Origin: an uncultured Pelagibacteraceae bacterium | GTDB taxonomy: Bacteria; Pseudomonadota; Alphaproteobacteria; Pelagibacterales; AG-422-B15 | Direction: 5' to 3' | Assembly (NCBI GenBank): GCA_902570675.1 | Contig: CACFYZ010000007.1 | Coordinates: 1 to 44,863 of the forward strand | Length of the DNA stretch: 44,863 nucleotides | Part shown: in pieces, positions 1 through 8,551 of the stretch | Position numbering within the stretch: position 1 is the first letter of the stretch | How the letters are laid out: each line of letters starts with the position of its first letter | Made by a program: the position numbers and the translations under genes | Notes under the pieces: generated by a model | Database searches by the model: none | What the model saw: only the letters and a program-made list of their open reading frames with translations | What the model was told of the DNA's origin: nothing

Positions 1-1
1 T

Positions 2-307
2 GGACATATATTTCCAATTTGGCTTAATTTTAGTGGAGGCAAAGGTTTCGCATCTTATTTAGGCATAATCTTTATGGTAAATTTTTACTTATTTAGTTCT
101 ATTATTTTAGTATGGATTTTAATTTATTTGCTAAAAAGAATTTCATCTCTTTCAGCATTGATAAGTAGTTTTAGTTCTATCGTTCTATCTTACTTTTTGT
201 TTAATTCAGATGAATTATTAATTTTTATGCTCACATTAATAATCTTCATTTCCCACTACGAAAATATTAAAAGACTCATAAACGGTACTGAAAGTAAAAT
301 TGAATAA
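2..307 (+). CDS. plsY: Glycerol-3-phosphate acyltransferase PlsY, 3' part
   Basis: The reading frame is open from the window edge and encodes about 101 residues. PlsY is an inner-membrane enzyme that moves the acyl group from acyl-phosphate to glycerol-3-phosphate, the first step of phospholipid synthesis. The visible start, GHIFPIWLNFSGGKGFASYL, matches the conserved PlsY loop, with the GGKG phosphate-binding motif at about residues 12-15 of the fragment. Strongly hydrophobic segments follow, as expected for the C-terminal membrane helices, and the protein ends in a short charged tail. Roughly half of a usual 200-residue PlsY lies upstream of the window. topA follows on the same strand after 97 bp. 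Identification rests on the GGKG motif and the topA neighbourhood. Confidence 0.88.
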   Translation, partial: GHIFPIWLNFSGGKGFASYLGIIFMVNFYLFSSIILVWILIYLLKRISSLSALISSFSSIVLSYFLFNSDELLIFMLTLIIFISHYENIKRLINGTESKIE

Positions 308-349
308 CCCCAGTATTCTGCGTTTATTTATATTTTTTTCTTCATAAAT

Positions 350-378
350 TTGACAAACTGCAAAAATAAATATTTAAA
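350..378 (+). promoter_or_regulatory. Candidate sigma70 promoter for topA
   Basis: A perfect -35 box TTGACA (350-355) is followed after 17 bp by an AT-only -10 candidate TTTAAA (373-378), about 26 bp before the topA ATG. The -35 is consensus but the -10 is weak, so the call is tentative. Confidence 0.35.
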
Positions 379-404
379 TCCGCAAAAATTAGTGATTTAA
401 AAAA

Positions 405-2942
405 ATGAATTTAGTGATTGTCGAAAGTCCCGCAAAAGCGAAAACAATTAATAAGTACCTTGGTAATCAATTTAATGTACTGGCAAGCTTTGGTCATGTG
501 CGTGATTTACCATCGAAGAATGGATCTGTTGACCCAGAAAATAATTTCTCTTTCGAATGGGAGGTTTCAAATACATCTAAAAAACATATTAAAGAAATAT
601 ACGAAGCTGCAGAAACTTCCTCAAATATCTTCCTTGCTACGGATCCAGACCGAGAAGGTGAAGCCATAGCATGGCATATAATTGAATTATTAAATAAAAA
701 AAAACTTATCAAAGACAAGTCTGTCAAAAGAGTAGTGTTTAGTGAAATTACTAAGTCAGCAGTAAAAAACGGTATTGATAATCCAAGAGAACTTGACCAC
801 TCATTGGTTGATGCGTACTTAGCAAGAAGAGCTCTAGATTACTTATTTGGTTTTAATTTATCACCCGTGTTATGGAGAAAGCTTCCTGGGGCAAAATCTG
901 CAGGAAGGGTTCAATCAGTTGCACTTCGACTTATTTGCGAGAGAGAAGTTGAGATTGAGTCTTTTGATCCGCAAGAATATTGGAAAATTAAAGCCAACGT
1001 AAGTTTAGCTGATAATACGATTGAAGCAAACCTCACTCATTTCAATAGTGAGAAAATAGATAAATTTACTTTTAAAGATCAGAATGAAGCTCAAAGAGTC
1101 ATCGAGTCTTTCAAAGGAAAAAAATTTAAATTAACAGATATTACAAAAAAACCTGCTTCCAGGAACCCGGATGCTCCATTTTCAACGTCTACTCTTCAGC
1201 AAACTGCCTCAAGTATTTTTGGATTTGGAGCGTCAAGAACAATGCAGATTGCTCAGAGACTTTTCCAAGGTGTTGAGATAGATGGTGAAACAACTGGATT
1301 AATAACTTACATGAGAACGGATAGCACTGATTTATCAAAAGAAGCAGTAGACTCATACAGAAAATTTATAAATGATAACTTTGCTTCATCATATCTTCCA
1401 AAAGAAATTAGAACTTTTAAAAGTAAAAAAGCAAAAAATGCACAAGAAGCTCATGAGGGTATTAGACCCACTGATGTCTTAAGAAAGCCAGAAGAAATGA
1501 AAAAGTATTTAGATATTGACGGCTTTAAGCTATATGACTTAATCTGGAAAAGATCATTAGCTAGTCAGATGAATTCAGCTACCTTTGAAAGGACGACAAT
1601 ATCAATTGCAAGCGAGGATAACTCATTAAAACTTAGAGCGAATGGCTCAATACAAACATTTGATGGATACTTGAAAATATACAATGAATTTAATAATAAA
1701 TCAGATGAAAGAGATTTAGATGTTGCTGAGGAAGATAAGAATTTACCTATTATTAACCTAAAAGATAAAATTGAACAAGTTGAGGCATTGAGTACTCAAC
1801 ACTTCACTCTACCTCCGCCTAGATATTCAGAAGCAACTTTGGTAAAAAAACTTGAGGAGCTTGGAATTGGTAGACCATCAACTTATGCAAGTATTATATC
1901 AGTTTTAAAAACGAGAAATTATGTTGAAATAGAAAAAAATCGTTTCATACCTGAAGACAGGGCCATTCTTATCACAGGTTTTCTTAAGGGCTTTTTCTCA
2001 AAATATATTGACTATGAATTCACAGCTGAAATGGAAGAATCACTTGATGAAATAACGTCTGGTAAAATAGATTGGAAAGAATTTTTAGAAAAATTTTGGA
2101 AAAATTTTTCATCAAATATAGGTGAAGTGACTGATTTAAGAATTACAAATGTTCTAGATCATCTTAATGATAGCCTTAAAAATCATATTTTTGTTGATCC
2201 AGAGGAAAAGAGCATAACTAGAAGTTGTCCATCTTGTGATGGCGAACTAAGCTTAAAAGTTAGTAGATTTGGGGCATTCGTTGGCTGTTCAAATTATCCA
2301 GAGTGTAAATTTACAAGGCCTATTTCTCCAAGGAAAATAAAAGAAGTAGTTGAAGATACAGTTCTTGGAGTGGACAAGGAAACAAATAAAGAAATTAAGC
2401 TATTAAGTGGTAGGTTCGGACCCTATATACAGCTTGGTGACAATGATGAAAAAGAAAAACCAAAAAGAGCAAGTATTCCGAAAGGAATACCAGCTGCAGA
2501 AATAGATCTTGATAAAGCTAATTATCTATTAAGTCTTCCTCGAGAAATTGGCCATCATCCAGAAAATGATGAAATAATCACTGTAAATTATGGTCGCTAT
2601 GGTGCCTATATTACTTGCAATGATAAAAATGCAAGCCTTGAGGATAATTCAGAAATATTTGAAATTGGAATTAATAGAGCTGTAACACTTTTAGCAAATG
2701 CAAAACCAGGAAGGTTAAAAAGTTCATCTGAAATCAAAACTCTTGGAGAACATCCTGAGGATAAAAAGCCAATTAAGGTAATGAAAGGTAAATTTGGTCC
2801 ATATATAAAATATAAGACTGTAAATGCCACAATTCCTGACAACATTGATCCAGAAGATATTGAAATAGATGTTGCTATGGACCTAATTGAAAAAAAGATG
2901 GAAAAAATCGGAAAAAAGAAGAAAAAATCTTCAAAAAAATAG
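405..2942 (+). CDS. topA: DNA topoisomerase I
   Basis: Type IA topoisomerase of 845 residues, which relaxes negative supercoils through a 5'-phosphotyrosine intermediate. The N-terminal Toprim domain shows VESPAKAKTI (Glu8) and DPDREGEA with the metal-binding acids Asp80 and Asp82. The catalytic tyrosine is Tyr302 in GLITYMRTDST. Further along are the PPPRYSEATLVKKLEE and GIGRPSTYA blocks. After about residue 600 come one four-cysteine zinc finger (CPSC, then a CxxxxxxxxC pair) and three topoisomerase C-terminal repeats marked by GRFGPYI, GRYGAYI and GKFGPYI. The tail is lysine-rich. Length and repeat layout fit alphaproteobacterial TopA. The ATG at 405 puts the Toprim motif right at the N-terminus, as in the family. 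Confidence 0.98.
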   Translation: MNLVIVESPAKAKTINKYLGNQFNVLASFGHVRDLPSKNGSVDPENNFSFEWEVSNTSKKHIKEIYEAAETSSNIFLATDPDREGEAIAWHIIELLNKKKLIKDKSVKRVVFSEITKSAVKNGIDNPRELDHSLVDAYLARRALDYLFGFNLSPVLWRKLPGAKSAGRVQSVALRLICEREVEIESFDPQEYWKIKANVSLADNTIEANLTHFNSEKIDKFTFKDQNEAQRVIESFKGKKFKLTDITKKPASRNPDAPFSTSTLQQTASSIFGFGASRTMQIAQRLFQGVEIDGETTGLITYMRTDSTDLSKEAVDSYRKFINDNFASSYLPKEIRTFKSKKAKNAQEAHEGIRPTDVLRKPEEMKKYLDIDGFKLYDLIWKRSLASQMNSATFERTTISIASEDNSLKLRANGSIQTFDGYLKIYNEFNNKSDERDLDVAEEDKNLPIINLKDKIEQVEALSTQHFTLPPPRYSEATLVKKLEELGIGRPSTYASIISVLKTRNYVEIEKNRFIPEDRAILITGFLKGFFSKYIDYEFTAEMEESLDEITSGKIDWKEFLEKFWKNFSSNIGEVTDLRITNVLDHLNDSLKNHIFVDPEEKSITRSCPSCDGELSLKVSRFGAFVGCSNYPECKFTRPISPRKIKEVVEDTVLGVDKETNKEIKLLSGRFGPYIQLGDNDEKEKPKRASIPKGIPAAEIDLDKANYLLSLPREIGHHPENDEIITVNYGRYGAYITCNDKNASLEDNSEIFEIGINRAVTLLANAKPGRLKSSSEIKTLGEHPEDKKPIKVMKGKFGPYIKYKTVNATIPDNIDPEDIEIDVAMDLIEKKMEKIGKKKKKSSKK

Positions 2943-2955
2943 AAATATCTATATC

Positions 2956-2983
2956 TTGAATTAATTTTGTAAAAAAATATTTA
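2956..2983 (+). promoter_or_regulatory. Candidate promoter for the aldehyde dehydrogenase cluster
   Basis: TTGAAT (2956-2961) and TATTTA (2978-2983) are separated by 16 bp in the 64-bp topA/aldehyde dehydrogenase gap. A GAAAGG ribosome-binding sequence lies 6 bp before the next ATG. Both boxes deviate from consensus and the region is AT-rich, so chance matches are possible. Confidence 0.35.
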
Positions 2984-3006
2984 AAAAAGTTTCTGAAAGG
3001 TATCCT

Positions 3007-4497
3007 ATGGCTCTCGCATTAAAAGATGTAATCGAAAAAAAGTCATCAATTGATTTTAAAACCCAAGCTTTCATCAATGGCAATTATACTAATTCTATCA
3101 CCGGTAAAACATTTGAAAGTATAAGTCCGGTCGATGGCTCATTAATTGCTAATGTGTCTGAGTGCGATGTTGAAGATATCAATAATGCAGTAAAAGCTGC
3201 TAGAGCAGTATTTGAAAAAGGCTCATGGTCAAGGATGGCTCCTTCCAAAAGAAAAAAAATACTTTTTAATTTTGCTGATCTAATGAAAAAAAATATTTTG
3301 GAGCTTGGATTATTAGAAACTCTTAATATGGGTAAACCAATAACCAGAGCTACGGGAGATATAGCGGCGTGTATAAATTGTACTAAATGGTATGCTGAAG
3401 CTATTGATAAGTTATATGACGATGTTGCTCCTACAAGTGATAATATTATTGCGACAATTACTAAAGAACCACTTGGAGTTGTTGGTGCAGTTACTCCATG
3501 GAATTATCCATTACTTATGGCTTGCTGGAAATTTGCTCCAGCACTCGCAACTGGAAATAGTTTTATTCTTAAACCAGCTGAACAATCACCACTATCAGCA
3601 TTAAGGGTTGCTGAATTAGCTATGGAAGCTGGAATACCCGAGGGAGTATTTAATGTCATTCCAGGTTTTGGCCCTACGGCTGGAAAAGCTCTCGGTGAGC
3701 ATATGGATGTAGATAAATTAGGTTTTACAGGCTCAACAGAAGTTGGCAGATATTTTTTATCTTATGCAGGCGACTCAAATATGAAAAGAGTTTCACTTGA
3801 ATGTGGAGGAAAATCTCCAAATATTATTTTTGCTGATGCACCTGATCTGGATCATGCTGCTAAAATGGCAGCAGATGGAATGTTTGGAAATAGTGGTCAA
3901 GTATGTGATGCGCCTTCAAGGTTACTTGTGGAGAATTCGATTAAAGATGAATTTCTAGAAAAAGTTGTAAAGTACTCTAAACCATGGACGCCGGGTAACC
4001 CCTTTGATCCAGGTACATTAATGGGCTCTATTGTTGATCACACTCAAACTAAAAGAATTATGGATTACATTGATACTGGAAAAAATGAAGGGGCGAGTGT
4101 TATAACGGGGGGTGAACAGGTTTTACAGGAAACTGGCGGTTATTATGTTAACCCTACAGTTTTTAAAGATGTTAAAAATTCAATGAAGGTTGCAAAGGAA
4201 GAAATTTTTGGTCCAGTGTTATGTGCAATAGACTTTGAAAATGAAAATGAAGCCTTAGAAATTGCTAATGATACAAACTACGGACTAAATGCAATGATCT
4301 GGTCCAATGATCTTAATAAAGTTCATAAACTTGCAAAAAGAATTAAGAGTGGAAAAGTATTAGTAAATAGTCTTAGCGATGGAGATATGTCATTACCTCA
4401 TGGGGGTTATAAACAATCGGGTTTTGGAAGAGATAAATCACTTGAAGCTTTGGGACAATATACTCAAACTAAACTTACACTGATCGAAATTAAATAG
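3007..4497 (+). CDS. PuuC-type NAD(P)-dependent aldehyde dehydrogenase
   Basis: Soluble aldehyde dehydrogenase of 496 residues. Catalytic residues are all present: Asn166 in PWNYP, Glu265 in LECGGKSP and the nucleophile Cys300 in GQVC. The cofactor loop FTGSTEVG is intact. Along its whole length it looks most like PuuC, the gamma-glutamyl-gamma-aminobutyraldehyde dehydrogenase of putrescine breakdown: note WYAEAIDKLY, GDSNMKRVSLE and the C-terminal SDGDMSLPHGGYKQSG. PuuC relatives also accept 3-aminopropanal, betaine aldehyde and other omega-amino aldehydes, so the substrate cannot be fixed from sequence. The residues after the catalytic cysteine (DAPSR) differ from the CxAG seen in many relatives. 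A GAAAGG Shine-Dalgarno supports the start. It is the first gene of a rightward cluster ending in panC. Confidence 0.9.
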   Translation: MALALKDVIEKKSSIDFKTQAFINGNYTNSITGKTFESISPVDGSLIANVSECDVEDINNAVKAARAVFEKGSWSRMAPSKRKKILFNFADLMKKNILELGLLETLNMGKPITRATGDIAACINCTKWYAEAIDKLYDDVAPTSDNIIATITKEPLGVVGAVTPWNYPLLMACWKFAPALATGNSFILKPAEQSPLSALRVAELAMEAGIPEGVFNVIPGFGPTAGKALGEHMDVDKLGFTGSTEVGRYFLSYAGDSNMKRVSLECGGKSPNIIFADAPDLDHAAKMAADGMFGNSGQVCDAPSRLLVENSIKDEFLEKVVKYSKPWTPGNPFDPGTLMGSIVDHTQTKRIMDYIDTGKNEGASVITGGEQVLQETGGYYVNPTVFKDVKNSMKVAKEEIFGPVLCAIDFENENEALEIANDTNYGLNAMIWSNDLNKVHKLAKRIKSGKVLVNSLSDGDMSLPHGGYKQSGFGRDKSLEALGQYTQTKLTLIEIK

Positions 4498-4503
4498 TTA
4501 GTA

Positions 4504-5172
4504 ATGAAAGCTAAACTATCTGAAGGTCTAATAGACCAGATTAGTAAAACTGTGGTTGTTCAAGACAAACATTTGCTTATTTCAGATGCAGATGAAGTAC
4601 TCTTAGATTTTTTACCTTGTTTTGAAAATTATTTGCAAGATAATTCAATGTGGTATGATTTAAAATCATATGCACTTTTTGGAAATGTAAAAAATAAGGT
4701 TACAAATGACTCAATATCTAATGAAGATGTTTTGTTTCATCTTGAAAACTTCTTTAAAAATAAATCTAGACATATTGATTTTGTTAAAGACTCTATTAAT
4801 TCGTTAAATAAGCTTATCGATAAATTAAATTTTCAAATAATTATTTTAACAAATATACCATTCAAATATCTAGAGGATAGAAAAGCATGTTTTAGAGATA
4901 ATGGTCTTGAGTTGCCAATTATTGCAGGCAATGGCCCTAAAGGACTTGTAATAAAAGAATTAGTGAAAAGCTTTAATGGCAACATTTTTTTTATTGATGA
5001 CCTGGCTCCTCATATTATTTCTTCAAAACTTGAAGTGAAAAGAGCTAAAACTATTCATTATATCTCCGATGAGCGACTCTCGAAACTTGCACCGACACCC
5101 AAAGAGGCAGATTATCGTGCAAACAGCTGGAAAGAAATATATAATTTTATTGAAGATGAGATTAAAAGATAA
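4504..5172 (+). CDS. HAD-superfamily hydrolase, substrate unknown
   Basis: Predicted cytosolic protein of 222 residues with a HAD phosphatase signature. Motif I is SDADEVLLDF, with Asp28 as nucleophile and Asp30 as general acid. Motif II is the threonine in LTN (Thr116), a conserved lysine occurs in GNGPKG, and motif IV is the acid pair Asp165-Asp166 in FFIDDLAPH. The segment between motifs I and II is helical and could form a small C1 cap. HAD enzymes mostly hydrolyse phosphate esters; nothing here fixes the substrate. It starts 6 bp after the aldehyde dehydrogenase stop and its 3' end overlaps the RidA-family gene, so the three are probably translated from one message. HAD membership is good; precise function is unknown. 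Confidence 0.75.
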   Translation: MKAKLSEGLIDQISKTVVVQDKHLLISDADEVLLDFLPCFENYLQDNSMWYDLKSYALFGNVKNKVTNDSISNEDVLFHLENFFKNKSRHIDFVKDSINSLNKLIDKLNFQIIILTNIPFKYLEDRKACFRDNGLELPIIAGNGPKGLVIKELVKSFNGNIFFIDDLAPHIISSKLEVKRAKTIHYISDERLSKLAPTPKEADYRANSWKEIYNFIEDEIKR

Positions 5173-5623
5173 GATTTTAGAAATAGATAAAAATTATGAT
5201 GACTTTGAGGTTGCCACTCTAGGAAATTATATCCCACTAAAACAAGTAGGTAATTTAATCTACATTTCTGGACAGTTGCCCCTCGTCAAAAATCAACTCA
5301 TAACAGGTAAAGTGCCTACAGAAAATTCCATCAACACGGCAAAAAGAGCCGCAAAAATATGTATGTTAAACACTCTATCTATTTTAGATCAAATGTACCC
5401 CATGTATTATCTAGAAAGTTTTAGTTGTATACATATTGCGGGCTATATTAATGCAGAAAGTAGTTTTGAAGATCACCCACAGATAATAAACGGCGCATCT
5501 GATGTGGTATGTGAAATACTCTCAAATAATGGAAAACATTCACGTATAGCTGTAGGGTGTGCTTCACTTCCAAAAAATGCGAGTGTTGAGATTTCTTCAA
5601 TTTTCTCAATTATTGAAAAATGA
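5156..5623 (+). CDS. RidA/YjgF/YER057c/UK114 family protein
   Basis: A 155-residue protein of the Rid family. Archetypal RidA hydrolyses reactive enamine/imine intermediates such as 2-aminoacrylate. Family hallmarks are NYIPLKQVGNLIYISGQLPL near the N-terminus, INGASDVVCEIL, and the C-terminal GKHSRIAVGCASLP with Arg130 at the position of the catalytic arginine of RidA. The length exceeds the 128 residues of E. coli RidA, which fits a longer subgroup common in Alphaproteobacteria. The ATG at 5156 is chosen: it overlaps the HAD gene by 17 bp and gives the family's N-terminus, whereas an in-frame start at 5069 would add 29 unrelated residues inside the HAD gene. The stop overlaps the next start as ATGA, suggesting translational coupling. 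Confidence 0.85.
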   Translation: MRLKDKILEIDKNYDDFEVATLGNYIPLKQVGNLIYISGQLPLVKNQLITGKVPTENSINTAKRAAKICMLNTLSILDQMYPMYYLESFSCIHIAGYINAESSFEDHPQIINGASDVVCEILSNNGKHSRIAVGCASLPKNASVEISSIFSIIEK

Positions 5624-6297
5624 GAGATTTTTTGGAGAGGCCGATAGCTCATAGAGGTCTACACAATGAAAATCAGATAATTGAAAACACTTTAGAAGCA
5701 TTTGAAAATGCAATTCAGAATGATTATCTAATTGAATGTGATGTTGTTCTATCAAAAGATCATGAAGTATTGGTATTTCATGATTATGATTTAAAAAGAC
5801 TTTGTAATATAGAAAGGTATATCGCTGACATTTCAAGTAAAGAGCTAATAAATATTAATTTATTGAATACAAAATCTAAAATTCCGACCTTAGAGGAAAT
5901 GTTTTACCTAGTTAACGGTCGGGTGCCCATCTTAATAGAGATAAAAAAAAATTTTAATCCATTTATTGAGGAACGATTACTTGAGTTAACAAGAACTTAT
6001 CAAGGAGAAATTGCATTTCAATCATTTGATATTAAAGCCTGTGAGTGGTTTCGTGATAATGCTCCTTACTACAAGACAGGTTTAATAGTGAACGATAAAG
6101 TTATTGATGAAAATGAAATAAGTGAGCTTAATATAAACTTTATTGCAGTCGATGTAGAAATATTAATGAGAGAAGATATTCAATTACTTAGAAAAAATAA
6201 CTTCCCCACCTTAACATGGACTATTGATAACGAAAGGAAATATAAATTATCAAAAGAATTTGCAGATAATTGTATTTTTGAGAATTTATTAATTTAA
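5620..6297 (+). CDS. Glycerophosphodiester phosphodiesterase (GDPD)
   Basis: A 225-residue GDPD-family enzyme that would split glycerophosphodiesters such as glycerophosphocholine or glycerophosphoethanolamine into glycerol-3-phosphate and an alcohol. Catalytic and metal-binding residues are visible: His11-Arg12 in AHRG, Glu22-Asn23-Thr24, Glu39 and Asp41 in ECDVVLSKD, and His54 in VFHDYD. A second acidic strand, LIEIKK, and the C-terminal TWTIDN also fit. There is no signal peptide, so it resembles cytosolic UgpQ rather than periplasmic GlpQ. Its ATG overlaps the RidA-family stop by 4 nt. panC follows after 4 nt. The alcohol substrate is not predictable. Confidence 0.9.
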   Translation: MRDFLERPIAHRGLHNENQIIENTLEAFENAIQNDYLIECDVVLSKDHEVLVFHDYDLKRLCNIERYIADISSKELININLLNTKSKIPTLEEMFYLVNGRVPILIEIKKNFNPFIEERLLELTRTYQGEIAFQSFDIKACEWFRDNAPYYKTGLIVNDKVIDENEISELNINFIAVDVEILMREDIQLLRKNNFPTLTWTIDNERKYKLSKEFADNCIFENLLI

Positions 6298-6301
6298 AAA
6301 T

Positions 6302-7135
6302 ATGAAAGTCATCAAAAGCATAAATATTTTAAAAAAAGAACTTAAATTAGCTAGAAAAAATAGTTTTGTGATTAGTTTTATACCGACAATGGGGGCTCTA
6401 CATAATGGACATATGAAATTAATTCAAAAAGCAAAAAAGAAAAATGTTTTAAGAATTGTTAGCATCTATGTCAACCCAGCTCAGTTTGGTCCAAATGAAG
6501 ATTTTAAAAATTATCCAAGAACAATTCAGAAAGATTTATTGATGCTAAGGAATGCAAAAATAGATATTTTATTTCTACCTATAAATAAACAAATTATTAG
6601 CTATAAAACAAATTATAAGTGCCCTAATTTTTCTATTGAAAAAATTTTATGTGGTAAAAGTAGGCCTAACTATTTTCCAGGGGTAAAAAATATCATAATT
6701 AAACTCTTTGATATTGTTCAGGCTGATTATTCCTTTTTTGGTGAGAAAGATTATCAGCAGTTTATTGTTATAAAAAAAATGGCAAAAAAACTGAATTTTA
6801 AGACGGAAATAATTCCCATCAAAACTGTGAGAAATAAAAATGGATTACCTCTTTCATCGAGAAATAAATATTTGGGACCTGATGAAATTAAAATTGCGAA
6901 TAAAATCAACAAGATATGCATGAATCTGCTCCCTAAAGTAAGGAAAAATCTAAGTACTAAAAAGATTTTGAGTAATGCAAAACTGGAACTTTTAATTAAT
7001 GGGGTAAATCATATTGATTATTTAACAGTTCTCACTGACCAGCTTGAGCATAGGAAATCTTTAAATTCAAAATCTCGTATTTTTATTGCTGCCAACATTG
7101 GTCGCACCAGATTGATTGATAATTTTCCAATCTAA
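6302..7135 (+). CDS. panC: Pantothenate synthetase
   Basis: A 277-residue enzyme that condenses pantoate and beta-alanine with ATP via a pantoyl-adenylate to give pantothenate, the precursor of coenzyme A. The nucleotidyltransferase fold is marked by PTMGALHNGH with the HxGH motif at His34-His37, by VNPAQFGPNEDF, by FFGEKDYQQ, and by GLPLSSRN near residue 185. Length is normal (about 280). Neither panB nor panD lies in the window. The gene ends tail to tail with mgtE, sharing the four bases CTAA at 7132-7135. Its place behind an omega-amino aldehyde dehydrogenase homologue is suggestive (see findings), but the PanC call itself does not depend on that. Confidence 0.96.
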   Translation: MKVIKSINILKKELKLARKNSFVISFIPTMGALHNGHMKLIQKAKKKNVLRIVSIYVNPAQFGPNEDFKNYPRTIQKDLLMLRNAKIDILFLPINKQIISYKTNYKCPNFSIEKILCGKSRPNYFPGVKNIIIKLFDIVQADYSFFGEKDYQQFIVIKKMAKKLNFKTEIIPIKTVRNKNGLPLSSRNKYLGPDEIKIANKINKICMNLLPKVRKNLSTKKILSNAKLELLINGVNHIDYLTVLTDQLEHRKSLNSKSRIFIAANIGRTRLIDNFPI

Positions 7136-8517
7136 AACAAATATATGGAAGCTAACCCTAAAAATGAGAGAAATCCAAAAACGTCTGTGATCGTAGTTAC
7201 AAAAACACTCGATGCCAAAGCGGGATCAATTTTAATTTTATCGAAAATATAAGGAATTAGAAATCCAAAAAGACCTGCAGATAAAATATTTATTATCATC
7301 GCTGCGCCTACAATAATGGAAAGTGATAAATCTTCAAACCAGAGATAAGCTGCAACGCCTGTAAGGATTGCAAATATGAAACCATTTAAAATAGAAATTG
7401 TAATTTCTTTTAAAAAAACTTTCTTTCTATTATTTTTAACAAGTTCTTTTATTGCTAAAGATCGTACAGTCAAAGTAAGTGTCTGTGTTCCAGCATTTCC
7501 GCCCATGGAGGCGACGATTGGCATTAAAACTGCAAGTGCTACCATCTTCTCAATGCTTGCGTCAAAAAGGCTTATAACATAAGACGCCAATATTGCTGTT
7601 AATAAATTAAGAAATAACCAAATGAATCTTCTTTTGGTTGATCTTCCAATTGACTGATTCATTTCACTTTCAGATACTCCACCTAATCGCAGGATATCTT
7701 CTTCAGCCTCTTCTTGAAGAACCCAAACTATGTCATCGGCAGTAATTCTACCTATTAACCTATTATGGATGTCAACGACTCCAGCAGATACCAAAGAATA
7801 TTGTTCAAAAAACAAAGCTACTTCCTCTTGGTCCATTGTTGCGTCAACAAACTTTGGACTACCATCCAAAATATCATTTAATTTAACATTACGCTTTGAT
7901 TTTAATACTCTTGAAACTGAAACACTCCCAAGAGGTCTATTGGAGGGATCAACAACAAAAAGTTCATAAAAATCATCAGGTAAATCTGCTTCTTCACGTA
8001 AATGATCTATTGCCTGCCCAACAGTCCAATATGAAGGCATTGAAACAAATTCTTTTTGCATCCTTCTTCCGGCACTATCTACAGGATAGTTCAAACTTTC
8101 CTGAAATATTTCTCTTATACTTGGATTTACTTGATCAAGAATATTTTTTTGTACATCCGGCTCCAAAGTCTCAATAAGGTTTATGGCGTCGTCAGTTTCC
8201 ATTTCACTTATTGATTGAACTATTTTAGCATCTTCTGATTCTTCAAAAGTTTCATCTATTATCGTATCATCCAATTCTGCAAGTACGTTTGTATACTGTT
8301 CTTGATCGAGTACTTTTAAGATGTAAGTCCTCTGATTTTTATCTAAAAATGTTAACAAATCAGCTAAATCTGCAGGGTGTAATGGCTGAATTATTTGTTT
8401 GAGTTTGCTGCTATCTGTATTTTCACAGTGTAAAATAACCTTATTTATCAACTTATTATCAAAGGCTAAATTTTCGTTGTAATTAAGATTATTTGCTATT
8501 TTTTCCATATTTGGCAT
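7132..8517 (-). CDS. mgtE: Magnesium transporter MgtE
   Basis: MgtE-family magnesium channel, 461 residues from the ATG chosen here. The N-terminal helical domain carries LHPADLADLL, a pair of CBS domains follows (around FVVDPSNRPLGSV and VVDIHNRLIGRI), and the C-terminal part has five predicted membrane helices with the pore signature MGGNAGTQTLTLTVRS and the final TDVFGFLSFLGLAS. In characterised MgtE, Mg2+ bound to the cytosolic domains closes the channel. In-frame starts also exist at 8553 and 8562, but both would overlap lipB on the other strand; 8517 or 8508 leave a short divergent gap and match usual MgtE length. No riboswitch is visible upstream. The stop interlocks with panC. Confidence 0.93.
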   Translation of the reverse strand: MPNMEKIANNLNYNENLAFDNKLINKVILHCENTDSSKLKQIIQPLHPADLADLLTFLDKNQRTYILKVLDQEQYTNVLAELDDTIIDETFEESEDAKIVQSISEMETDDAINLIETLEPDVQKNILDQVNPSIREIFQESLNYPVDSAGRRMQKEFVSMPSYWTVGQAIDHLREEADLPDDFYELFVVDPSNRPLGSVSVSRVLKSKRNVKLNDILDGSPKFVDATMDQEEVALFFEQYSLVSAGVVDIHNRLIGRITADDIVWVLQEEAEEDILRLGGVSESEMNQSIGRSTKRRFIWLFLNLLTAILASYVISLFDASIEKMVALAVLMPIVASMGGNAGTQTLTLTVRSLAIKELVKNNRKKVFLKEITISILNGFIFAILTGVAAYLWFEDLSLSIIVGAAMIINILSAGLFGFLIPYIFDKIKIDPALASSVFVTTITDVFGFLSFLGLASIYLF

Positions 8518-8526
8518 ATTTATATG

Positions 8527-8534
8527 ATTATAAA
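8527..8534. promoter_or_regulatory. Overlapping -10 boxes of a divergent mgtE/lipB promoter
   Basis: The 34-bp gap between the two divergent start codons holds TATAAT on the minus strand (8527-8532) and TATAAA on the plus strand (8529-8534). No good -35 box is seen for either. The arrangement would place the mgtE transcription start only a few bases from its ATG. Confidence 0.35.
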
Positions 8535-8551
8535 TTTTTATCCAGAAAAAC

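Noticed and set aside
2880-2940. Lysine-rich repeat-like end of topA as a frameshift or error
   Set aside because: The poly-A-rich codons stay in frame to a normal stop, and lysine-rich TopA tails are common.
5069-5155. Longer N-terminus for the RidA-family protein
   Set aside because: It would lie fully inside the HAD gene and adds residues unlike the family; the ATG at 5156 fits.
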